Source: Erpobdella octoculata (lineage: Eukaryota > Annelida > Clitellata > Hirudinida > Erpobdellidae). From it: a DNA stretch of 64,000 nucleotides. The notes beneath the pieces are model-generated. The model had not been told where the DNA came from and made no database searches. It saw nothing but the letters and a program-made list of their open reading frames with translations. Where the stretch lies: assembly GCA_963978895.1 (NCBI GenBank), contig OZ022246.1:18130549-18194548 (forward strand). The letters run 5' to 3'. The translations under genes were made by a program, and so were the position numbers. Positions 1 through 9,644 of the stretch are shown in pieces. How positions within the stretch are numbered: position 1 is the first letter of the stretch; each line of letters opens with the position of its first letter.

Positions 1-845
1 ATCCGACAGTCGTGGGTTCGAGTCTGAAGTTGAGACATTTATATTTGTGTGTTATTTCGTGGTGGATTGTACGCCATCCAAGTTTCTGATATATGTGGCT
101 CGTAAAAACATATCAACGCTATGTTTCCTTATTATATATATCTTAAAAAACATATATATCTCGATAGCTATTAAATTAGCTAGTGACGGATTGTACGCCG
201 TACAACTTATAATACTATCGAGCATTGATTCGTACCCATTCATAGTCGAGTGTTGTGTTCAACATACCCCAACAAAAGCGCTTAACAACCACTGTTTTTT
301 GGCGGTGGAAGTGGCGCAGATGGTAAGGTAGTTGGCATGATGCGAGGCGGTGTTGCCGATCCGACAGTCGTGGGTTCGAGTCTGAAGTTGAGACATTTAT
401 ATTTGTGTGTTATTTCGTGGTGGATTGTACGCCATCCAAGTTTCTGATATATGTGGCTCGTAAAAACATATCAACGCTATGTTTCCTTATTATATATATC
501 TTAAAAAACATATATATCTCGATAGCTATTAAATTAGCTAGTGACGGATTGTACGCCGTACAACTTATAATACTATCGAGCATTGATTCGTACCCATTCA
601 TAGTCGAGTGTTGTGTTCAACATACCCCAACAAAAGCGCTTAACAACCACTGTTTTTTGGCGGTGGAAGTGGCGCAGATGGTAAGGTAGTTGGCATGATG
701 CGAGGCGGTGTTGCCGATCCGACAGTCGTGGGTTCGAGTCTGAAGTTGAGACATTTATATTTGTGTGTTATTTCGTGGTGGATTGTACGCCATCCAAGTT
801 TCTGATATATGTGGCTCGTAAAAACATATCAACGCTATGTTTCCT

Positions 846-852
<7 letters not shown>
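1..852. repeat. 358-bp tandem satellite, two full units and a partial third
   Basis: The sequence starting at 1 recurs at 359 and 717, a period of 358 bp, with units that look identical by eye. The array probably continues left of the window. The third unit breaks off inside its own short AT run at about 848 and passes into a longer (TA)n. The short open frames in the unit recur only because the DNA does and are not treated as genes. Confidence 0.95.
312..383 (+). promoter_or_regulatory. tRNA-like box A and box B inside the satellite unit
   Basis: TGGCGCAGATGG at 312-323 fits the Pol III box A pattern and GGTTCGAGTCT at 373-383 fits box B. The 61-bp spacing is longer than in a simple tRNA but usable for Pol III. 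The pair recurs 358 bp downstream at 670-741. The satellite may therefore derive from a tRNA-headed SINE. Transcription is inferred, not shown. Confidence 0.5.

Positions 853-876
<24 letters not shown>
846..876. repeat. (TA)n microsatellite ending the satellite array
   Basis: A run of alternating TA replaces the rest of the third 358-bp unit. The same downstream sequence follows a longer (TA)n at 1503-1608. Confidence 0.9.
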
Positions 877-987
877 ACTTATTGTTTCAACATATCCAAT
901 CATTATAAAATGCACACATAATAAAATAAAATAAACAATTATTATGAAAATACGTAAGATGAATCATCTTCATCTTCATCTTCATTC
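877..987. repeat. spacer of duplicated module, copy 1
   Basis: About 111 bp, starting GACTTATTGTTTC and ending in a (TCATCT)-like run, reappears at 1610-1721 with about one difference. In both copies it is flanked by (TA)n on the left and (ATGT)n on the right. Confidence 0.9.
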
Positions 988-1087
988 ATGTATGTATGTA
1001 TGTATGTATGTATGTATGTATGTATGTATGTATGTATGTATGTATGTATGTATGTATGTATGTATGTATGTATGTATGTATGTATGT
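988..1087. repeat. (ATGT)n microsatellite, about 25 copies
   Basis: Uninterrupted ATGT repeats. The tract is open in every frame on both strands and gives meaningless Met-Tyr-Val-Cys frames. Confidence 0.95.
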
Positions 1088-1431
1088 GTAAACGTAGAGG
1101 AACATGCTTTCTAGCGATTCGTAACGTTAAAGTCGAAGTTATTTATAACACAATATTTCTCGAATTTATTTTAACTTTATTATTCTTCCTTGAATATAAT
1201 CTTTTACTGGACTCAAAAAACTGAATTATCTCACTTTGTAGAATTTCGCACGGTTCTAACAAATCTTTTGTTAATTCCAATTTTTCTCTGCAGCACGTCT
1301 TTTCAAACTTTTATTATCCCTCGAACACTCAACTTTAACACACTGTCTAAATTCTCAAAATTCATACACAAAATAATATTTCTAATTGTAATATTAACAA
1401 TATATAAATTCCTAGATAAAAAAATAATAAA
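1088..1431. other. AT-rich spacer without recognisable gene
   Basis: Unique-looking AT-rich DNA between the two copies of the module. I see no conserved coding pattern or transposon end. Confidence 0.6.
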
Positions 1432-1721
<290 letters not shown>

Positions 1722-1847
1722 ATGTATGTATGTATGTATGTATGTATGTATGTATGTATGTATGTATGTATGTATGTATGTATGTATGTATGTATGTATG
1801 TATGTATGTATGTATGTATGTATGTATGTATGTATGTATGTGTGTGT
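1722..1847. repeat. (ATGT)n tract at the 3' end of LINE copy 1
   Basis: About 30 ATGT units passing into GTGTGTGT just before the LINE 3' end (the element is on the minus strand). Confidence 0.95.
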
Positions 1848-2170
1848 GTTCACTCCTGAAGAGCTTTTCTGTGGAGGTCATCAGAAGAAAACCCCCCCTC
1901 GAGCAAACGTTTCGGCTCTTTAATTTCTTGACGTTCTAAGGGGGGCGAGCCACGTTCGACGGACGAACGTCCTCCGGCAGAAAATGTTTTTGTTCTTTTC
2001 CGACATCGAATTTCTATCATTCCTTGCATCGTGGCAGATATTTGTCATGCAAATAAACTCGCAACTTTAGAGAAATTCAGACTATTCAAGTGAGAAAACC
2101 TTCGACGACATAACGGCTTCGCTTTCGTAGCGGTACTTAATATCGCCACGTAAACAAAGACGAAGCAATT
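1848..2170 (-). promoter_or_regulatory. LINE 3' UTR, likely RT-recognition structure
   Basis: GC-rich inverted segments (for example around AAGGGGGGCGAGCC at 1938-1951) recur nearly unchanged in copy 2 at 5743-6065. Clear counterparts occur at the 3' end of the diverged copy 3 near 9645-9780. Preservation of layout between families suggests an RNA fold read by the reverse transcriptase; that role is inferred. Confidence 0.5.
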
Positions 2171-5100
2171 CTATTCTTGCGGAGCGGAGAGAGCGGCTTC
2201 TAAATTTGAAAAATCTTCTTTTTTCTCTCTTTGAGACCAAATCCAGAATGAAGCCGATTCTGCTGCTTCAGAAATCTGTTTAATTGCACGGGTCCGCTCT
2301 CTGTTAGACATTCCCAGGGCCCGCAGCAACTTTAGCAAAGATTTACCAACCAAACCGCGTGCTCCGACTTCAACAGCAAAAAGCTCAGCTCTTGAGCCAT
2401 TTGCTTCCAAATCCAACATCAATTCTCTGTATCTTTCTAATTTCATGATGTTACTGGCCTCCATGTTGCTTTCCCAAGGCACTGTCAACTCGATGAGAAG
2501 AAATGTCTTGGCCAGACTCGAAAAAACAACTATGTCTGGCCTTTTTCCACTTTCCTTTATTGAAACTGGGAAGCACTTTTCCGTTTTCAGATCGGCAGAG
2601 ACCCTCCAGTCGTTCGCCGCATGGAAAACATTCTCTCCTTCCGTGAGGGTTCTTTTTGGGCGATTTAGCTGCGGCAATCCCTCTCTCAAAAAATAAATCC
2701 TCCTCCTAGGTTTCACCTCCATTGAGTTGGCTTTTCGGCAGGCCTCTTTTACAAATCCCAGCAGCTTTTGGAGAACAAGGTTGTGGCGCCACGTGTATCT
2801 ACCATGAGAAAGGGAATAGGAGCAGGAGGAAAGAATATGAATCAATGACTGCGACTGACCGCAGAGCTGACACTCATCGTTCTCAATTAATTTCCATTTC
2901 TTTAAATTGCTGGCTGTTGGCAGCTGATCATACATCGATCTAATGAGGAACGATAGCCGCACTGGAGCATAGCGCCATATATCTTCCCATGACAGAGACC
3001 GCTGAACTGTCTCCTCCCATCTGGTCCAGTCGCCTTGCTGTGACAATTGTGCGCTCTTCACAACTCTCTCGCTTTCTATCGCTTGCTTTCTGTCCTGAAC
3101 AATCAAGTCTGATCTTTCCTGAGCGTTTGCCTTGGACCACCAGAGATGGTGGTTCCATCCAACACCATGCCGCCCCAACTGAACTGCTCCGGTTCTTTCA
3201 GTCCACTGGAGAGAAACCGTGGCATTCTCTATTTCAACCCTAGCATTCCATTTGGTTCCTGAGATTAGAGTTGGTTTTACCTCAGCGACTCTCTGATCCG
3301 TTGAATTATCGAGCATCATCTGAGTTCTCAGTTTGCTGATCTTGAAATCTTCAACAAAAGACCGCAATGGAAGTCTCAGCTTGGCTGTTTTGCCGTAGAG
3401 AGCCACAGACGTCAATCCCGGAGGCAGACCCAACCATTGACGTGTAAAACGAGCTATCTTTCTTTCTAGTTTCTCCACAACTTGCAGACCAATTTCATAG
3501 ACTGTCAAAGGCCAAAGCAGTCTTGGCACTAAAACAAATTGCAAAATCCACACTTTGAACCTGCTCTGAAGCGGAGCAGCATTAATGCTTTCCATGGAGA
3601 CAGTTGCCATACGGAGAATAGAAGCACCCTGATCAACGTCATTCAGGGATTTACAATACCATCTACCGAGACTTTTCACTGGTTCGTCGCTCACTGTTGG
3701 AATCTTGTTACCATCAACAGAGAAAACGGTGTATTCATCAATTTTACCGCGACGCAGGGAGAGACTTCTCGATTTAGATGCTTTAAAACTCATTCCGCAC
3801 CATTTGAGTAGATCGCTGAAGACATCAAGTGTCCGTCTCATTGAAATACACTTATTCAAACTAATTGTCGTGTCGTCCATGAAAGCTCTCAGAGGTGGCA
3901 TGAAAATACCTCGGCCGACATAAACATCTTCTACCCTTGCACCAACTGAATTCAGAAGTAGTTGCATTGCTAGCACGAATAATATGGGAGAAATAGAGCA
4001 CCCCATGGCTATACCGACCTGAAGACGAAACCAATCGGTTGAACACGTCTTTGTCGATAATCTCAGGTGAAAATCTTGAAAATACTGTCGTAGAATATCC
4101 ATAACGAACTTTGGAACATGGTGCATCGTCAAAGCTCTCCAAATCAGCTGGTGACGAACCGCTCCATAAGCATTTGCAAGATCAAGCCAAACGACGTGCA
4201 AACTGAGTCGATTCTGTTTTGCTCTTTTTATAGACTCCCAGATCATGGTAGAATGTTCGATGCAACCAGGAACACCAGGGATTCCTCCTTTCTGAATTGA
4301 CTTGTCTATGTAGTCGTTTTGTGTTAGATAGCTCGTCAACCTCTTGGCAAGCACAGCAAAAAATATTTTTCCTTCAACATTGAGAAGAGAAATTGGTCTG
4401 AACTGATTGATGTCGACTGAAACTTTCTCCTTTGGTATAAAAATGCCTTCAGCTTTTTGCCACTCTTTATCAACAGACCCGGAAGTCCAAGCAGACTTGA
4501 GCAATGAGTGTAAAACTTTCAACACACCCGGACATTTTTTATACACCAGGTATGGTACACCATTTGGGCCTGGAGCAGATCTATTTCTTGTTTTTCGGAG
4601 GAATTGGGATATGTCAAAAATTGAAATTACTCCCTCGTTGAAAGCAACCTTTGGAAGAGGAATCTCGGGAAGATCTGATCTTTCAGCTAGTTCTTTATCG
4701 CCCAAGGGGTCAATGAAAGCAGCTCGGAAGTGATGATCAAGCTGCTCTTTACTGACTTGCAGAGTACCTGACTTTGGTGGATCGAGCAAGCTTTTACCAT
4801 AACGGAATGGATCTCTGACAAACTGGAATCTTGCCTTCCTTTGTTCTCTTTTCTTTACCCGCAAACGTTCTGCTCGCAAGAGTGCACTCAATCGCTGCCT
4901 CAAGTCATGTCGTAATGCTGAGAGCCCTGGTTTCTCGTTGTCTGGAGCTCTCCTCCATTGTTGACGAAGTCGTTTTTTTTCTTTTTTGAGTCTAGCAATC
5001 TCTCGTTGTCGCCTTGAAATATGAGTTTTTTCGCCTCTGTCCATGAGAACTTTTTCCTTGGAACCGAACATCTCTAAACACTTGTTGTAAATGGTGTCAG

Positions 5101-5656
5101 TTAGATTGTTCACTTGAAACATTGGAAGTTCTTTCATCTGCACTTTGAGAAGCTTGGAAAGTATCTCGTCGAGCTTCGACCAATCCGCTTTGTGAGCAGC
5201 AGCGGGGAAGTTAATTCTAGCCCGAGGTTGCCTATTCTCGTCGCTATCAGGATCGTGGAACCTGTCGGGGCTGTGGTTGGCATCCGGCCCGACTTGGCCC
5301 GGCGTTTTACCTGAAGCAATGCTTGCTTCAGTACGATGATCCTGTACAGCTTTAAGCAGGCAACCCATTTTCGTACGGTGAACCTTCATACCGCGGCTTG
5401 TTGCGAAACCTCTACCGCACACACACTCATGAAGTGTTCCCCCATTAGGGTCCGTTGGAAGAACAAGTTCGATGGCCGTAGGTCCGATTGTGAGCTCATC
5501 ATACTCCCCCTCCTTTCGGTTGGAGCTCTGGGGGCATAAATTCGATTTCGTTGTCGCAGCTAGATGAACGGTGTTTTTTGTATCCCGGCTAAGCTGGGCC
5601 AGGATACCCGTAATACTCGTCTTTCCGAGTTGCCACCTGTCTTTCCACGGTGTCAC
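2171..5656 (-). CDS. LINE polyprotein: zinc finger, reverse transcriptase, restriction-like endonuclease
   Basis: About 1,161 codons without a stop. Near residues 78-99 there is a CXCX12HX5C finger (HECVCGRGF...RGMKVH), likely DNA-binding. The RT includes FRPISLLNVEGK, LDLANAYGAVRH, GIAMGCSISP and the active site AFMDDTT near residue 593. The C-terminal part has a CX2CX7HX4C knuckle near 929, an RHN motif, and a PD...E nuclease motif (RPDIVVF near 1040, then IELTVPWE). The enzyme would nick target DNA and prime cDNA synthesis on its own RNA. The frame is open to 5722, but the first ATG is inside the zinc finger; the upstream start used here is GTG. A non-AUG start is plausible because R2 elements often lack one. 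The ORF is intact, so this copy may be active. Confidence 0.9.
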   Translation of the reverse strand: MTPWKDRWQLGKTSITGILAQLSRDTKNTVHLAATTKSNLCPQSSNRKEGEYDELTIGPTAIELVLPTDPNGGTLHECVCGRGFATSRGMKVHRTKMGCLLKAVQDHRTEASIASGKTPGQVGPDANHSPDRFHDPDSDENRQPRARINFPAAAHKADWSKLDEILSKLLKVQMKELPMFQVNNLTDTIYNKCLEMFGSKEKVLMDRGEKTHISRRQREIARLKKEKKRLRQQWRRAPDNEKPGLSALRHDLRQRLSALLRAERLRVKKREQRKARFQFVRDPFRYGKSLLDPPKSGTLQVSKEQLDHHFRAAFIDPLGDKELAERSDLPEIPLPKVAFNEGVISIFDISQFLRKTRNRSAPGPNGVPYLVYKKCPGVLKVLHSLLKSAWTSGSVDKEWQKAEGIFIPKEKVSVDINQFRPISLLNVEGKIFFAVLAKRLTSYLTQNDYIDKSIQKGGIPGVPGCIEHSTMIWESIKRAKQNRLSLHVVWLDLANAYGAVRHQLIWRALTMHHVPKFVMDILRQYFQDFHLRLSTKTCSTDWFRLQVGIAMGCSISPILFVLAMQLLLNSVGARVEDVYVGRGIFMPPLRAFMDDTTISLNKCISMRRTLDVFSDLLKWCGMSFKASKSRSLSLRRGKIDEYTVFSVDGNKIPTVSDEPVKSLGRWYCKSLNDVDQGASILRMATVSMESINAAPLQSRFKVWILQFVLVPRLLWPLTVYEIGLQVVEKLERKIARFTRQWLGLPPGLTSVALYGKTAKLRLPLRSFVEDFKISKLRTQMMLDNSTDQRVAEVKPTLISGTKWNARVEIENATVSLQWTERTGAVQLGRHGVGWNHHLWWSKANAQERSDLIVQDRKQAIESERVVKSAQLSQQGDWTRWEETVQRSLSWEDIWRYAPVRLSFLIRSMYDQLPTASNLKKWKLIENDECQLCGQSQSLIHILSSCSYSLSHGRYTWRHNLVLQKLLGFVKEACRKANSMEVKPRRRIYFLREGLPQLNRPKRTLTEGENVFHAANDWRVSADLKTEKCFPVSIKESGKRPDIVVFSSLAKTFLLIELTVPWESNMEASNIMKLERYRELMLDLEANGSRAELFAVEVGARGLVGKSLLKLLRALGMSNRERTRAIKQISEAAESASFWIWSQREKKEDFSNLEAALSAPQE

Positions 5657-5722
5657 CGGTCTTTCCCAGTTGCCACAAGGTCTTTCCCGAGAGTCACCCG
5701 GTCTTTCCCGGGGGTCAAATGG
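5624..5722 (-). repeat. 21-bp repeats in the LINE 5' region
   Basis: GGGAAAGACC-like motifs recur about every 21 bp, four to five times, just upstream of and overlapping the start of the ORF. Because 21 is a multiple of three, the array is translated as seven-residue repeats (RERPGDS, RERPCGN, WERPVTP). It may form part of a structured 5' end or promoter. Function unknown. Confidence 0.7.
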
Positions 5723-5742
5723 CTAACGCCTCAAAAATGTGT

Positions 5743-8700
5743 GTTCACTCCTGAAGAGCTTTTCTGTGGAGGTCATCAGAAGAAAACCCCCCCTCGAGCA
5801 AACGTTTCGGCTCTTTAATTTCTTGACGTTCTAAGGGGGGCGAGCCACGTTCGACGGACGAACGTCCTCCGGCAGAAAATGTTTTTGTTCTTTTCCGACA
5901 TCGAATTTCTATCATTCCTTGCATCGTGGCAGATATTTGTCATGCAAATAAACTCGCAACTTTAGAGAAATTCAAACTATTCAAGTGAGAAAACCTTCGA
6001 CGACATAACGGCTTCGCTTTCGTAGCGGTACTTAATATCGCCACGTAAACAAAGACGAAGCAATTCTATTCTTGCGGAGCGGAGAGAGCGGCTTCTAAAT
6101 TTGAAAAATCTTCTTTTTTCTCTCTTTGAGACCAAATCCAGAATGAAGCCGATTCTGCTGCTTCAGAAATCTGTTTAATTGCACGGGTCCGCTCTCTGTT
6201 AGACATTCCCAGGGCCCGCAGCAACTTTAGCAAAGATTTACCAACCAAACCGCGTGCTCCGACTTCAACAGCAAAAAGCTCAGCTCTTGAGCCATTTGCT
6301 TCCAAATCCAACATCAATTCTCTGTATCTTTCTAATTTCATGATGTTACTGGCCTCCATGTTGCTTTCCCAAGGCACTGTCAACTCGATGAGAAGAAATG
6401 TCTTGGCCAGACTCGAAAAAACAACTATGTCTGGCCTTTTTCCACTTTCCTTTATTGAAACTGGGAAGCACTTTTCCGTTTTCAGATCGGCAGAGACCCT
6501 CCAGTCGTTCGCCGCATGGAAAACATTCTCTCCTTCCGTGAGGGTTCTTTTTGGGCGATTTAGCTGCGGCAATCCCTCTCTCAAAAAATAAATCCTCCTC
6601 CTAGGTTTCACCTCCATTGAGTTGGCTTTTCGGCAGGCCTCTTTTACAAATCCCAGCAGCTTTTGGAGAACAAGGTTGTGGCGCCACGTGTATCTACCAT
6701 GAGAAAGGGAATAGGAGCAGGAGGAAAGAATATGAATCAATGACTGCGACTGACCGCAGAGCTGACACTCATCGTTCTCAATTAATTTCCATTTCTTTAA
6801 ATTGCTGGCTGTTGGCAGCTGATCATACATCGATCTAATGAGGAACGATAGCCGCACTGGAGCATAGCGCCATATATCTTCCCATGACAGAGACCGCTGA
6901 ACTGTCTCCTCCCATCTGGTCCAGTCGCCTTGCTGTGACAATTGTGCGCTCTTCACAACTCTCTCGCTTTCTATCGCTTGCTTTCTGTCCTGAACAATCA
7001 AGTCTGATCTTTCCTGAGCGTTTGCCTTGGACCACCAGAGATGGTGGTTCCATCCAACACCATGCCGCCCCAACTGAACTGCTCCGGTTCTTTCAGTCCA
7101 CTGGAGAGAAACCGTGGCATTCTCTATTTCAACCCTAGCATTCCATTTGGTTCCTGAGATTAGAGTTGGTTTTACCTCAGCGACTCTCTGATCCGTTGAA
7201 TTATCGAGCATCATCTGAGTTCTCAGTTTGCTGATCTTGAAATCTTCAACAAAAGACCGCAATGGAAGTCTCAGCTTGGCTGTTTTGCCGTAGAGAGCCA
7301 CAGACGTCAATCCCGGAGGCAGACCCAACCATTGACGTGTAAAACGAGCTATCTTTCTTTCTAGTTTCTCCACAACTTGCAGACCAATTTCATAGACTGT
7401 CAAAGGCCAAAGCAGTCTTGGCACTAAAACAAATTGCAAAATCCACACTTTGAACCTGCTCTGAAGCGGAGCAGCATTAATGCTTTCCATGGAGACAGTT
7501 GCCATACGGAGAATAGAAGCACCCTGATCAACGTCATTCAGGGATTTACAATACCATCTACCGAGACTTTTCACTGGTTCGTCGCTCACTGTTGGAATCT
7601 TGTTACCATCAACAGAGAAAACGGTGTATTCATCAATTTTACCGCGACGCAGGGAGAGACTTCTCGATTTAGATGCTTTAAAACTCATTCCGCACCATTT
7701 GAGTAGATCGCTGAAGACATCAAGTGTCCGTCTCATTGAAATACACTTATTCAAACTAATTGTCGTGTCGTCCATGAAAGCTCTCAGAGGTGGCATGAAA
7801 ATACCTCGGCCGACATAAACATCTTCTACCCTTGCACCAACTGAATTCAGAAGTAGTTGCATTGCTAGCACGAATAATATGGGAGAAATAGAGCACCCCA
7901 TGGCTATACCGACCTGAAGACGAAACCAATCGGTTGAACACGTCTTTGTCGATAATCTCAGGTGAAAATCTTGAAAATACTGTCGTAGAATATCCATAAC
8001 GAACTTTGGAACATGGTGCATCGTCAAAGCTCTCCAAATCAGCTGGTGACGAACCGCTCCATAAGCATTTGCAAGATCAAGCCAAACGACGTGCAAACTG
8101 AGTCGATTCTGTTTTGCTCTTTTTATAGACTCCCAGATCATGGTAGAATGTTCGATGCAACCAGGAACACCAGGGATTCCTCCTTTCTGAATTGACTTGT
8201 CTATGTAGTCGTTTTGTGTTAGATAGCTCGTCAACCTCTTGGCAAGCACAGCAAAAAATATTTTTCCTTCAACATTGAGAAGAGAAATTGGTCTGAACTG
8301 ATTGATGTCGACTGAAACTTTCTCCTTTGGTATAAAAATGCCTTCAGCTTTTTGCCACTCTTTATCAACAGACCCGGAAGTCCAAGCAGACTTGAGCAAT
8401 GAGTGTAAAACTTTCAACACACCCGGACATTTTTTATACACCAGGTATGGTACACCATTTGGGCCTGGAGCAGATCTATTTCTTGTTTTTCGGAGGAATT
8501 GGGATATGTCAAAAATTGAAATTACTCCCTCGTTGAAAGCAACCTTTGGAAGAGGAATCTCGGGAAGATCTGATCTTTCAGCTAGTTCTTTATCGCCCAA
8601 GGGGTCAATGAAAGCAGCTCGGAAGTGATGATCAAGCTGCTCTTTACTGACTTGCAGAGTACCTGACTTTGGTGGATCGAGCAAGCTTTTACCATAACGG

Positions 8701-8747
8701 AATGGATCTCTGACAAACTGGAATCTTGCCTTCCTTTGTTCTTTGTA
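5743..8747 (-). mobile_element. RLE LINE copy 2, 5'-truncated
   Basis: Nearly identical to copy 1; the only clear difference I saw is one base in the 3' UTR. Homology stops at 8743, then TTGTAC filler leads into (ATGT)n. The 3' end follows directly on copy 1 with ATGTGTG between them. Such near-identity means a recent insertion or duplication. Confidence 0.9.
6066..8743 (-). pseudogene. LINE polyprotein, N-terminally truncated
   Basis: The protein is the same as copy 1 from EQRKARFQF onward, so it keeps the full RT and endonuclease but has lost the zinc finger and N-terminal region. The reading frame runs on upstream through (ACAT)n as about 300 residues of repeated HTYI, ending around 9743. 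That extension is an artefact of a stop-free microsatellite, not protein sequence. Confidence 0.9.
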
Positions 8748-9644
8748 CATGTATGTATGTATGTATGTATGTATGTATGTATGTATGTATGTATGTATGT
8801 ATGTATGTATGTATGTATGTATGTATGTATGTATGTATGTATGTATGTATGTATGTATGTATGTATGTATGTATGTATGTATGTATGTATGTATGTATGT
8901 ATGTATGTATGTATGTATGTATGTATGTATGTATGTATGTATGTATGTATGTATGTATGTATGTATGTATGTATGTATGTATGTATGTATGTATGTATGT
9001 ATGTATGTATGTATGTATGTATGTATGTATGTATGTATGTATGTATGTATGTATGTATGTATGTATGTATGTATGTATGTATGTATGTATGTATGTATGT
9101 ATGTATGTATGTATGTATGTATGTATGTATGTATGTATGTATGTATGTATGTATGTATGTATGTATGTATGTATGTATGTATGTATGTATGTATGTATGT
9201 ATGTATGTATGTATGTATGTATGTATGTATGTATGTATGTATGTATGTATGTATGTATGTATGTATGTATGTATGTATGTATGTATGTATGTATGTATGT
9301 ATGTATGTATGTATGTATGTATGTATGTATGTATGTATGTATGTATGTATGTATGTATGTATGTATGTATGTATGTATGTATGTATGTATGTATGTATGT
9401 ATGTATGTATGTATGTATGTATGTATGTATGTATGTATGTATGTATGTATGTATGTATGTATGTATGTATGTATGTATGTATGTATGTATGTATGTATGT
9501 ATGTATGTATGTATGTATGTATGTATGTATGTATGTATGTATGTATGTATGTATGTATGTATGTATGTATGTATGTATGTATGTATGTATGTATGTATGT
9601 ATGTATGTATGTATGTATGTATGTATGTATGTATGTATGTATGT
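8748..9644. repeat. (ATGT)n tract, about 224 perfect copies
   Basis: About 897 bp of ATGT without a visible interruption, between the truncated 5' end of LINE copy 2 and the 3' end of LINE copy 3. The length and purity suggest recent expansion or repair-associated growth, though assembly collapse or expansion is possible. Confidence 0.97.

Larger units (their letters stand above)
1848..5738 (-). mobile_element. RLE LINE copy 1, R2 superfamily, HERO-like
   Basis: Essentially full-length non-LTR retrotransposon with one ORF, a 3' UTR of about 320 bp at 1848-2170 and a short repeat-rich 5' region. Its 3' end meets (ATGT)n through a GT-rich junction. Its 5' side ends at ATGTGTG, immediately before the 3' end of copy 2, so the two lie head to tail. 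The restriction-like endonuclease and single N-terminal zinc finger place it in the R2 superfamily. The FMDD active site and CXCG..RGM..H..MGC finger resemble HERO elements. Confidence 0.88.

Noticed and set aside
47..689. Duplicate 94-codon frames in the first 700 bp
   Set aside because: They repeat only because the 358-bp satellite does; no protein-like conservation.
988..1087. CRISPR-like or telomeric array
   Set aside because: Simple ATGT repeats without spacers; not a telomere repeat known in animals.
2445..5818. Many short plus-strand frames opposite the LINE ORFs
   Set aside because: They are antisense shadows of the LINE protein and recur only where the LINE is duplicated.
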